From: DATGIQ01 sp035295665
GTDB lineage: Bacteria > Planctomycetota > Planctomycetia > Gemmatales > Gemmataceae
Direction of reading: 5' to 3'
DNA: 7,783 nucleotides
Assembly (NCBI GenBank): GCA_035295665.1
Contig: DATGIQ010000271.1
Coordinates: 1-7,783 of the forward strand
The notes beneath the pieces are model-generated. The model did not search any database and had not been told where the DNA came from. It worked only from the letters and a program-made list of their open reading frames with translations. The translations under genes and the position numbers were made by a program. This document shows, piece after piece, positions 1-6,152 of the stretch. Within the stretch, counting starts at the first letter, position 1; every line of letters begins with the position of its first letter.

Positions 1-2
1 CG

Positions 3-401
3 CCTGCCCGCGGCTCCATGCAGGGGGTGGTCGTGGGGGACTTCAACGGTGACGGGCATCCCGACCTGGCCCTTCAGGACGCTGGCGGCACTGTGAGCGT
101 GCTCTTGGGCAACGGCGACGGGACGTTCCAGGCCGCACACATCTACGCGGTGGGAGCGAACTCCCTGGCGATCGGCGATGTGAACGGCGACGGCTCCCTG
201 GACCTGATCGTCGCCCTAGATGGCACGGTGGGCGTCTTGCTGGGGAATGGCGACGGGACCTTTCAAGCGGCGCAAGAATTCCCCGTCGGCCGCGGTCCCT
301 TCGCCATTGCGGTGGCGGACTATAACCGCGATGGTTATCCGGACCTGGCCATCAGCAATGAAGGAGGCGTGACCATCTTGCTCAATGCGGCAGACTGGTG
401 A
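3..401 (+). CDS. VCBS/FG-GAP repeat protein, C-terminal part (5' end outside window)
   Basis: This is the 3' end of a gene that begins before the window. The frame is open from base 3, and the ATG at 18 lies inside a repeat, so it is not a credible start. Three Asp-rich calcium loops of the type DxNxDGxxD begin at bases 39, 177 and 318, about 46-47 residues apart. Two LLGNGDGTF strands follow the first two loops. The last repeat ends the protein with VTILLNAADW and a TGA at 399-401. Proteins of this family fold as calcium-stabilised beta-propellers and are normally exported; their partners are mostly unknown. The last repeat and tail closely match the end of the next gene, including an identical 18-nt stretch (329-346 and 2519-2536), so the two are tandem paralogues. 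Function beyond a secreted Ca-binding propeller cannot be stated. Confidence 0.85.
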   Translation, partial: PARGSMQGVVVGDFNGDGHPDLALQDAGGTVSVLLGNGDGTFQAAHIYAVGANSLAIGDVNGDGSLDLIVALDGTVGVLLGNGDGTFQAAQEFPVGRGPFAIAVADYNRDGYPDLAISNEGGVTILLNAADW

Positions 402-536
402 GCCGGCTACCCCGAAGCGCCGGCACGGAAGCTGCCACCTGCGCCCGACGCTGGCCTCCGCACCGCGCCGCCCGCTCCGACGGAAGGTCTTATCCGAGCG
501 GTGGATGCCTACTCCAGATAATGGGATGGTCTACCG
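402..536 (+). other. Intergenic gap between the two VCBS genes
   Basis: This 135-bp gap separates the two paralogues. Directly after the first stop, two copies of gccggc (402-407 and 419-424) could form a 6-bp hairpin, but no T-run follows. A gataat hexamer at 517-522 resembles a sigma70 -10 box about 15 nt before the next ATG, but I see no convincing -35 box at the right distance. An in-frame TAA at 519-521 shows that the second gene is separate and not a read-through or frameshifted continuation of the first. Confidence 0.35.
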
Positions 537-2594
537 ATGAGAACCACGTTTTTGCGGACTGGTGTTGCCGGGCGGGTGCGCGCCCTCCAAAGGCCCCTAA
601 GCAGGAGAATCCTAGCCGGGAGCTTGTTCTGTTCCGCCATCCTCTTTGCCGTACTTCTTCTAGGGCAACGCCTCGTGGCAAGTTTTGTCACGGCGCCCCA
701 GTACGCGGCGGGTCCCGATCCGCAGGCCGTGGCGGTGGGCGATTTCAACGGCGACGGCATCCCCGACCTCGCCCTCGCCAACTACGGGACTACTCCCAAC
801 CATACCGACGGCGGGGTGACTATCCTCCTGGGCAATGGCAACGGCACATTCCAGCCTGCGCAGAGTTACCGCATCGGTGCGCCGGCTCTCTCTATGGCGA
901 TCGGGGACTTCAACAGCGACGGCAAGCTCGACCTGGTGACGGCAAATGGAAACGGCACGATCAGCGTGCTGTTGGGCAATGGCGACAGCACCTTCCAGCC
1001 CACCCAAAGCTTTGCCCCTGGATTCCTCGACCTCAAGGCTGTGGCGGTAGCTGATTTCAACGGCGACGGTAGGCTCGACTTGGCGGTAGCAGGTGAAACC
1101 AATGATTTTAGCGGTGTAGTGAGTGTCTTGCTCGGCAACGGCGACGGCACCTTCCAACCTCCGCAGCATTATGCCGTCGCCTCCGCGGTCTTCGTGGCCG
1201 CGGGCGACTTCAACGGCGACGGCAAGCTCGATCTTGCTGCCCTAGGTAGCGGCGAGCTGAAGATTCTCCTCGGCAATGGCGACGGGACATTTCAGCTGGC
1301 TTCTAGTTACGCGGTCGGTGGATCATCTGTGGCCGTGGGCGACTTCAACGGGGATGGCATCCCTGACTTGGCCGTGACTGGTGGGCTTGTGACTATCCTG
1401 CTCGGCAACGGCGACGGCACCTTCGGGCCTGCTCAAAGCTATGCCGCCGGCTTTGATCCTAGATCACTAGCGACCGGTGACTTCAACCACGACGGTCAGC
1501 TGGATCTGGCCGTGGGGGATTTTGAATCGGAGACGGTGAGCGTCCTGCTAGGCAACGGCGATGGCACGTTCCAGGCCGCCCAGGGCTTTGCCACCGGCTT
1601 CACAACCTTTGTGGCGGTGGCCGACTTCAACGGCGATAGTCATCTCGACATTGCTGCTGCGGGACCAGCGGGCCTGTTTATCCTGCTGGGCAAGGGAGAC
1701 GGCATATTTCCCGGCGCCAGGACGTTTGCCGTTAGCATCCCCTATATCCCCTCGGTAGTAGTGGCTGATTTCAACGGTGACAACATCCCCGACGTCGCTA
1801 TGGTCAACGATCTCTTCCAGGGCGCGGTTCTCATCCTGCTAGGCAAAGGGGATGGCACCTTCCAGCCCCCCAAAAGCTCTGCCGCCGGCAGTTATCCCGC
1901 ATTCGTGGTCGCCGGAGACTTCAACGGCGACGGCATCCCCGATCTCGCCGCCCTCGACTATGATTTTACGAGTACGGTCCACATCTTGCTCGGCAACGGG
2001 GATGGCACCTTCCAGGCAGGCCCAACGTATAGCGTGGACGCCTTTGCCCAGGCCATGGCGGTGGGGGACTTCAACGGGGATGGCATCCCCGATCTGGTGG
2101 TGGCCAATACCGGCTATGCGCGCTACGGTCTGGGCACCACGGTGAGCGTGTTGTTGGGCAATGGCGACGGCACGTTCCAGCCAGCAACGAATTACCGGAT
2201 CGACTTTGAGCCCTACTTCGTGTCCGTCAGCGACTTCAACGGCGACGGCCATCCGGACTTCGCCCTGGTCAATTTCGACCAGAGTGTGAGTGTGCTCTTG
2301 GGCAACGGCGACGGCACGTTCCAGGCCCCATATAATTACCCCGGATACGGGCCTCCTATCGCCATCGGCGATTTTAACCGCGACGGCTCCCTGGATATAG
2401 CCGCCAATTCGGACTCGGGCACAGCCGTCTTGCTGGGCAACGGCGACGGCACGTTTCGTGCGGTGCCGGGCTGCCCTGTCGGGCTCGGGTTTTCCGTAGC
2501 AGTAGGGGACTTTAACGGCGATGGTTATCCGGACCTTGCCGTAGGCAACCGAGGCGGCGTGACCATCCTGCTCAATGCGGCGGATTGGCCGTAA
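537..2594 (+). CDS. Secreted VCBS/FG-GAP repeat protein with 13 calcium loops
   Basis: The predicted protein has 685 aa. An Arg-rich N-terminus (residues 1-24) and a hydrophobic stretch (about 25-43) form a long signal peptide or membrane anchor. The rest is 13 tandem VCBS/FG-GAP units of 45-55 residues. Each has a DFNGDGxPD-type Ca-loop (codons starting at 741, 906, 1053, 1206, 1341, 1479, 1623, 1767, 1917, 2067, 2232, 2370, 2508) and, in the first 12, an LLGNGDGTF strand. The last unit ends in VTILLNAADWP. The family forms calcium-bound beta-propellers, usually seven-bladed, so 13 units suggest two linked propellers. Units 7 and 8 have degenerate loops (DFNGDS, DFNGDN) and LLGKGDG strands. 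The start is set by an in-frame TAA at 519-521; the Shine-Dalgarno sequence is weak. No sorting signal or enzyme domain is visible. Ligand and role are unknown; surface adhesion or a structural role is inference. Confidence 0.9.
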   Translation: MRTTFLRTGVAGRVRALQRPLSRRILAGSLFCSAILFAVLLLGQRLVASFVTAPQYAAGPDPQAVAVGDFNGDGIPDLALANYGTTPNHTDGGVTILLGNGNGTFQPAQSYRIGAPALSMAIGDFNSDGKLDLVTANGNGTISVLLGNGDSTFQPTQSFAPGFLDLKAVAVADFNGDGRLDLAVAGETNDFSGVVSVLLGNGDGTFQPPQHYAVASAVFVAAGDFNGDGKLDLAALGSGELKILLGNGDGTFQLASSYAVGGSSVAVGDFNGDGIPDLAVTGGLVTILLGNGDGTFGPAQSYAAGFDPRSLATGDFNHDGQLDLAVGDFESETVSVLLGNGDGTFQAAQGFATGFTTFVAVADFNGDSHLDIAAAGPAGLFILLGKGDGIFPGARTFAVSIPYIPSVVVADFNGDNIPDVAMVNDLFQGAVLILLGKGDGTFQPPKSSAAGSYPAFVVAGDFNGDGIPDLAALDYDFTSTVHILLGNGDGTFQAGPTYSVDAFAQAMAVGDFNGDGIPDLVVANTGYARYGLGTTVSVLLGNGDGTFQPATNYRIDFEPYFVSVSDFNGDGHPDFALVNFDQSVSVLLGNGDGTFQAPYNYPGYGPPIAIGDFNRDGSLDIAANSDSGTAVLLGNGDGTFRAVPGCPVGLGFSVAVGDFNGDGYPDLAVGNRGGVTILLNAADWP

Positions 2595-2720
2595 AGGCGA
2601 GTACGCAGGAGATCAGCGGCTGGGTTAGAGGTTGGGAGAGGTCATTTTCTCAGCAATTTTTAGCTTTCCAACCACCTAAGCCTGAGCCGTAAGCATTCAT
2701 CAAACACGGCCTAGCCTCCC
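2595..2720 (+). other. Intergenic gap before the dimethylargininase gene
   Basis: This 126-bp gap is more AT-rich in its middle than the flanking genes, with a short T-run around 2657-2661. A weak inverted pair, ggttgg (2630-2635) and ccaacc (2668-2673), spans that part. It may hold a terminator for the VCBS gene or a promoter for the next gene, but I cannot identify clear -35/-10 boxes. An in-frame TAG at 2712-2714 limits the next gene to the ATG at 2721. Confidence 0.3.
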
Positions 2721-3479
2721 ATGCTTGCTCTCACCCATCTACCGTCTCCAAGTTTGGATCACGGACAGCGCACCCATGTCGCGCGGGTGTCGATCACGCA
2801 TGACCTCGCCGTCCGGCAACATGGGGATTATTGCCAGATGTTGCGGGACTGTGGGGCCCAAGTGCGCACGCTGGATGTGAACCGTTTTCTGCCGGACAGC
2901 ACCTTCATCGAAGACACCGCCATCGTGCTGGATGAAGTAGCCGTGCTCACTTCGATGGGGACCCAGGCACGGCGGGGGGAATTGGCGGGAATCGAAACGG
3001 AATTGAGGAAATATCGAGAGCTGGTCCGCGTGGAAGATCCCGCGCGCCTCGAAGGAGGGGACGTCCTCCGTGTGGGGCGGTCCTTGCTGGTCGGCTTGTC
3101 TTCGCGAACCGACTCCGAAGGGGTACGGGCTTTCGAGAAGATCGCTCACCGCTATGGCTACCGCGTGTTAGCCGTGCCGGTGCGGCAGTGTTTGCATCTG
3201 AAGACAGCGTGTACGGCGCTGCCGGACCGCAGCCTGCTCGTGAACCCGTGCTGGGTGGATGGGCAATCCTTGGCGGAGTTTGAAATCATTTCCGTTCCCG
3301 AGAGCGAACCCTGGGCGGCCAACACCCTGACCGTCGCCGGCACCGTTTGTCTGGCCGCGGAACACGTACAAACGGCTGAGCTGCTGCGGCGACGGGGCTT
3401 CCCCGTCCGAACGGCTGGATTGTCGGAATTCCTGAAAGCTGAAGGCGGCGTCACCTGCTTGTCGCTTCTGTTTTCATAA
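2721..3479 (+). CDS. Dimethylargininase (DDAH) family hydrolase
   Basis: The 252-aa cytoplasmic protein matches bacterial dimethylarginine dimethylaminohydrolases in length (Pseudomonas enzyme about 254 aa). That family hydrolyses methylated arginine to citrulline and a methylamine through a covalent Cys intermediate, on an amidinotransferase-type pentein fold. Visible motifs in order are PDSTFIED (residues 58-65, with the substrate-binding acidic pair), ARRGE (83-87), RLEGGDVL (109-116), SSRT (127-130), LHLKTACT (158-165, catalytic His159) and EGGVTC (241-246, nucleophile Cys246 near the C-terminus). All expected active-site residues are present, so it should be active. Its exact substrate (dimethylarginine, arginine or another guanidino compound) cannot be told from sequence. 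No arginine deiminase pathway gene adjoins it. There is no clear Shine-Dalgarno sequence; the start is fixed by an in-frame stop nine bases upstream (2712-2714). Confidence 0.87.
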   Translation: MLALTHLPSPSLDHGQRTHVARVSITHDLAVRQHGDYCQMLRDCGAQVRTLDVNRFLPDSTFIEDTAIVLDEVAVLTSMGTQARRGELAGIETELRKYRELVRVEDPARLEGGDVLRVGRSLLVGLSSRTDSEGVRAFEKIAHRYGYRVLAVPVRQCLHLKTACTALPDRSLLVNPCWVDGQSLAEFEIISVPESEPWAANTLTVAGTVCLAAEHVQTAELLRRRGFPVRTAGLSEFLKAEGGVTCLSLLFS

Positions 3480-3504
3480 AAATCCGGATTTCTCTCATTT
3501 TTTT
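3478..3504 (+). terminator. Possible weak terminator after the DDAH gene
   Basis: A 12-nt perfect palindrome, aaatccggattt (3480-3491), begins right after the stop codon, and a run of seven T follows at 3498-3504. The stem is short and AT-rich (four A-T pairs around a CCGG loop), so intrinsic termination would be weak. The position between two unrelated genes is its best support. Confidence 0.25.
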
Positions 3505-3572
3505 GGCACGGTGGGGACGGTTTCCGTTCCTATGGAGGAAGGGCACCGAAGCCACATGGAGAGGAACCTGGA

Positions 3573-5072
3573 ATGTTCAACCGCTGCACATTCGCCATCA
3601 TCCTTGCCCTTGTTTGTCTGTCTCCTTTCGCCGGGGCCGCTGAGTGGCCGCAGTTTCGCGGACCCGGCGGCACCGGTTCGTCTATCGGAGCCCCGCTTCC
3701 CGAAGAGTGGTCCGGTACCAAAAACATCGTGTGGAAGGTCGCGATCCCCGGCTTCGGCTGGTCGTCTCCCATCGTCTGGGGAGATAAGGTGTTCGTCACA
3801 ACTGCCATTGCGGAGAAACAGGCGAAGCCAAAACCGGGGGCCGGTTTTGGCGGGCCGCCCGGCGGCTTTCCCGGCGGTCCAGGCGGTGATCAACCGCCTC
3901 CCCGCGGCGGCTTCGGCCGGGGCGGCTTCGGCCCCCGTGGCGGGGGTCGGCCGCCGGACGAGGTTTATCGCTGGGAGGTCTACTGTCTAGACCGGGACAG
4001 CGGCAAGGTCCTCTGGAAGCAGCTCGCTGCGGAACACAAGCCCGCCATTCCGAAACAGCCCTCGAACTCCTACGCCACGGAAACGCCAGTGACCGACGGC
4101 GAACGGGTCTATGCCTATTTCGGCACGACCGGCGTCTACTGCTACGACTTCTCCGGCAAGCTCGTGTGGAACAAAGATCTCGGTTCGTATCCGATGGCCA
4201 TGGGCCACGGCACGGCCAGCTCCCCCACGCTGGACGGCGATCGCCTTTTTGTGCAATGCGACAACGAGAAGCAGTCGTTTCTCGTGGCCCTGGACAAGCG
4301 AACCGGCAACGAGCTGTGGCGCGTGGACCGCTCGGAACGGACGAGCTGGAGTACGCCGTTGATCTGGAAGAACAAGCTTCGGACCGAAGTCGTGTGCCTG
4401 GGGAGCGGGCGCGTGCGCTCCTACGACCCGGCTACCGGCAAGCAACTTTGGGAGCTTGGCGGTGTCAACGGCCAGGCCCAAGCTTCGCCGGTCGCTGACG
4501 GCGAGTTGCTCTACGTCGGCACGGGTGGCGGACCCGGGTTCGGCGGGCCGGATTTCGGCGGGCCCGGCGGCGGGTTCGGCGGCGGCAGGGGTCGGGGCAG
4601 ACCGGGTGGCGGTGGCGGAGGTCGGCCATTGTTCGCAGTCAAGGCGGGGGTCTCGGGCGATCTCACCCTCAAGGAGGGTGCGACCTCGAATGATGGCATT
4701 GCCTGGTATTTGCCGCAAGCCGGGCCGGCGATGGCGTCGCCACTTCTGGTTGACGGGTTCCTCTACATCGTGGAGCAACGGGGCGGCTTGCTGAGCTGCT
4801 ACGATGCGAAGACCGGCAAGCAAGTGTACAAGGAGAGGCTCCCGGGGGCGAGGGGCTTTACCTCGTCCCCGTGGGGCTACGACGGCAAAGTGTTTTGCTT
4901 GGATGAGGACGGCTTGACCTTTATCGTCCAGGCGGGGCCGACGTTCAAGATGATCGGCAAGAACAAGCTCGACGAGATGTTCTGGTCTTCCGCAGCCGTC
5001 GCCGACGGGGCTCTTTTCCTGCGTGGTGTGGACAATCTGTATTGCATCAAGAGTGCAAACGGGCAAAATTAG
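3573..5072 (+). CDS. Secreted PQQ-like beta-propeller protein with two Gly-rich inserts
   Basis: This 499-aa protein has a Sec signal peptide (hydrophobic residues about 6-18, likely cleaved after AGAA at 23), and the mature end EWPQFRGP is typical of planctomycete secreted PQQ-like (Pyrrolo-quinoline quinone repeat) proteins. Propeller strand motifs GKxxW occur at 144-148, 195-199, 245-249 (GNELW), 289-293 and 415-419 (GKQVY), with blade strands such as SSPTLDGDRLFV (216-227) and ASPVADGELLYV (304-315). Two Gly/Pro/Phe/Arg-rich insertions lie at about 86-127 and 317-351, each just after a DGxxxYV-type strand. No dehydrogenase cofactor or haem motif is visible, so it is probably a non-enzymatic binding or assembly propeller, in the manner of BamB-like proteins, not a quinoprotein enzyme. 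A good Shine-Dalgarno (ggagagga, 3558-3565) supports the start. The downstream neighbour is a membrane cytochrome c; a functional link is inference. Confidence 0.85.
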   Translation: MFNRCTFAIILALVCLSPFAGAAEWPQFRGPGGTGSSIGAPLPEEWSGTKNIVWKVAIPGFGWSSPIVWGDKVFVTTAIAEKQAKPKPGAGFGGPPGGFPGGPGGDQPPPRGGFGRGGFGPRGGGRPPDEVYRWEVYCLDRDSGKVLWKQLAAEHKPAIPKQPSNSYATETPVTDGERVYAYFGTTGVYCYDFSGKLVWNKDLGSYPMAMGHGTASSPTLDGDRLFVQCDNEKQSFLVALDKRTGNELWRVDRSERTSWSTPLIWKNKLRTEVVCLGSGRVRSYDPATGKQLWELGGVNGQAQASPVADGELLYVGTGGGPGFGGPDFGGPGGGFGGGRGRGRPGGGGGGRPLFAVKAGVSGDLTLKEGATSNDGIAWYLPQAGPAMASPLLVDGFLYIVEQRGGLLSCYDAKTGKQVYKERLPGARGFTSSPWGYDGKVFCLDEDGLTFIVQAGPTFKMIGKNKLDEMFWSSAAVADGALFLRGVDNLYCIKSANGQN

Positions 5073-5079
5073 CTCACAG

Positions 5080-5142
5080 GTTTACCGTTTCGTGGCCGCT
5101 CCCTGAAGGGCGCGGTCTTGCGGATGCATGCGAAACGTAAAC
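5080..5142 (+). other. Nested inverted repeat between propeller and cytochrome genes
   Basis: The arms gtttaccgtttcg (5080-5092) and cgaaacgtaaac (5131-5142) pair over 12 bp with one bulged C. Inside them, ccgc/gcgg (5096-5099 with 5112-5115), a t/c mismatch, and ccc/ggg around a tgaa loop (5104-5107) make a second compact hairpin. The structure starts 8 bp after the propeller stop and ends about 40 bp before the cytochrome ATG. There is no T-run after it, so it may be a structured 5' leader, a processing site or a rho-type terminator; sequence alone does not decide. Confidence 0.45.
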
Positions 5143-5171
5143 GTGGGGACTCGCACGAATTCGTTCAAGGT

Positions 5172-5177
5172 AAGGTG
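5172..5177 (+). promoter_or_regulatory. Ribosome binding site choosing the start at 5182
   Basis: The sequence aaggtg lies 4 nt before the ATG at 5182, with a second caagg just upstream (5166-5170). An alternative in-frame ATG at 5128 lies inside the stem structure described nearby, has no purine-rich leader, and would add 18 residues unlike the usual start of MJ0042 zinc-ribbon proteins. The 5182 start is therefore preferred. Confidence 0.5.
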
Positions 5178-5181
5178 CTGC

Positions 5182-6042
5182 ATGATCTCGACCCGGAAGA
5201 TCGCTTGCCCGTTCTGTGATGTCAAGCTGCGCGTGGCGGACACGCTCCCGGCCGGAAAAGTGATCAAGTGCCCGAAATGCGGCGAAGGGTTTCCCATTCC
5301 AGACAGCAGCGGCGACACGCCAGTGGCGGAGTCCGCTGCGGCCTCCTCAGCGTACGCGTTCACCCAGCAAGAAACCAAAGAGAAGGTGAAACGTGTACGG
5401 AAGCCAGCCCCGGCACAGCGGGCCGAGGAAGAGCCCGATGACGAAGAGGAAGCCCAGCCCAAGCGCCGGAAACGCCACAAGAAGGAGAAAGAGCCGGCAA
5501 GCAATGCGCCGCTGATTTGGGGTCTGGTGATCGGCGGGGCAGTGCCATTGCTCATCGCCGTGGTCTTGGCGGTGGTTTTCCGTCCCTGGGAGAAAAAAAC
5601 CGAAACGGTTGCCGCGCGCCCTCCGTCGCAGCCGGCAGCAACCGAGCCAGGATCGCCGGACGCGCCGCCGGCTCCGCGTCCCGGACGAGGCCGGCGGGGT
5701 TTTGGAGGAGAGCCGGGGCCGGTGGCGCAGCGGCCCGTCGCCGAACCGATACCCTCAGGGCCAGCTTCCACGGGCACGGGATCTGACGATCTGATCGCCC
5801 ACGGCCAACAGGTCTTCCAGGCCAATAACTGCGGCCGCTGCCATGCCATGGGCGGAGGCGGCCGGCGCGGACGCGGCCCCGATCTATCGCACGTTGGCGC
5901 CAACCGCTCGGCGGACTGGCTTTCGGAGCATATTCGCGATCCGCATTCGCATAATCCAGACTCGCGCATGCCCTCTTTCGGGGGCAGGATCCGTGACGAT
6001 GATCTCCGTGCCCTGGGCTCGTATTTGGCCAGCTTAAAGTAA
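5182..6042 (+). CDS. MJ0042-type zinc ribbon - TM helix - cytochrome c fusion protein
   Basis: The 286-aa protein has three parts. Residues 5-37 form an MJ0042-type zinc ribbon with CPFC (Cys9, Cys12) and CPKC (Cys30, Cys33). Residues about 51-107 are charged and low-complexity, with acidic DDEEE followed by a basic KRRKRHKK cluster. A single membrane helix spans about 110-133. A Pro/Arg/Gly-rich linker (134-199) leads to a class I cytochrome c domain (201-286) with the haem site CGRCH (217-221), a GPDLSHVG motif and Met263 in MPSF as likely sixth iron ligand. The basic cluster before the helix predicts zinc ribbon in the cytoplasm and haem outside, as c-type haem attachment requires. Zinc-ribbon-plus-helix layouts are common in planctomycetes; the redox partner here is unknown. 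It sits 109 bp after the propeller gene, with a structured gap between. The role could be electron transfer at the membrane or, more speculatively, redox sensing. Confidence 0.85.
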   Translation: MISTRKIACPFCDVKLRVADTLPAGKVIKCPKCGEGFPIPDSSGDTPVAESAAASSAYAFTQQETKEKVKRVRKPAPAQRAEEEPDDEEEAQPKRRKRHKKEKEPASNAPLIWGLVIGGAVPLLIAVVLAVVFRPWEKKTETVAARPPSQPAATEPGSPDAPPAPRPGRGRRGFGGEPGPVAQRPVAEPIPSGPASTGTGSDDLIAHGQQVFQANNCGRCHAMGGGGRRGRGPDLSHVGANRSADWLSEHIRDPHSHNPDSRMPSFGGRIRDDDLRALGSYLASLK

Positions 6043-6047
6043 AAGTT

Positions 6048-6100
6048 CTTGGTCCGTGATCCGTAGTCCGTAGCAGGCTAGCTACGGATCACGGGCTAAG
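6048..6100 (+). repeat. 19-bp hairpin built from degenerate heptamers
   Basis: The left arm cttggtccgtgatccgtag (6048-6066) pairs with ctacggatcacgggctaag (6082-6100) over 19 positions, with two G-T wobbles and 13 consecutive perfect pairs (6054-6066 with 6082-6094). The loop is 15 nt. The left side reads as three heptamers, ggtccgt, gatccgt and agtccgt (6051-6071). The third copy allows a competing stem, tccgtagc (6067-6074) with gctacgga (6081-6088). No T-run follows. It lies 6 bp after the cytochrome stop and could be a REP/MITE-like element, a bidirectional rho-independent-like stem lacking its tail, or an mRNA 3' protector. Confidence 0.65.
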
Positions 6101-6101
6101 A

Positions 6102-6122
6102 TTCACAAAATTGATCTGTGAA
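6102..6122 (+). promoter_or_regulatory. Small dyad upstream of the dioxygenase gene
   Basis: The half-sites ttcaca (6102-6107) and tgtgaa (6117-6122) form a perfect 6-bp dyad with a 9-nt AT-rich centre, about 30 bp before the dioxygenase ATG. The form fits an operator for a dimeric repressor, but a chance dyad of this size is quite possible and no promoter boxes are clear. Confidence 0.2.
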
Positions 6123-6138
6123 ATATCCCGTTTTCTGC

Positions 6139-6145
6139 AAAGGAG
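6139..6145 (+). promoter_or_regulatory. Strong ribosome binding site for the dioxygenase
   Basis: The sequence aaaggag ends 7 nt before the ATG at 6153. It decides this start over an in-frame TTG at 6111, which would add 14 residues in front of the Tat signal peptide. Confidence 0.8.
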
Positions 6146-6152
6146 CGTTCCC

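Noticed and set aside
401..424. Terminator after the first VCBS gene
   Set aside because: The gccggc pair could form a 6-bp stem, but each copy is itself palindromic and there is no T-run, so the evidence is too weak for a separate call.
398..1054. Plus-strand open frame overlapping the first VCBS stop and the second VCBS gene
   Set aside because: It is Arg-rich, out of frame with 13 clear repeats, and has no homology features; a frame shadow.
741..2536. Regular DNA repeats of about 135-165 bp that might suggest a CRISPR or satellite array
   Set aside because: The repeats keep frame and encode VCBS calcium loops; spacing varies in whole codons and the units themselves are coding.
3987..5066. 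Long open frame on the minus strand (about 359 codons) opposite the propeller gene
   Set aside because: It is antisense to a well-supported gene in GC-rich DNA, its translation has no recognisable domain and is Arg/Pro-rich as expected for a shadow frame.
3573..5072. Quinoprotein alcohol or glucose dehydrogenase
   Set aside because: The protein has PQQ-like propeller motifs only; its length is short for a PQQ dehydrogenase and I see no cofactor disulfide or catalytic Asp context.
5082..5969. Minus-strand open frame opposite the cytochrome gene
   Set aside because: Low-complexity translation with no domain, whereas the plus strand shows CxxC pairs, a helix and a haem motif.
6048..6100. Ordinary rho-independent terminator for the cytochrome gene
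   Set aside because: The stem is strong but no T-run follows; the next bases are attcacaaaattg. Termination there remains possible by another mechanism.
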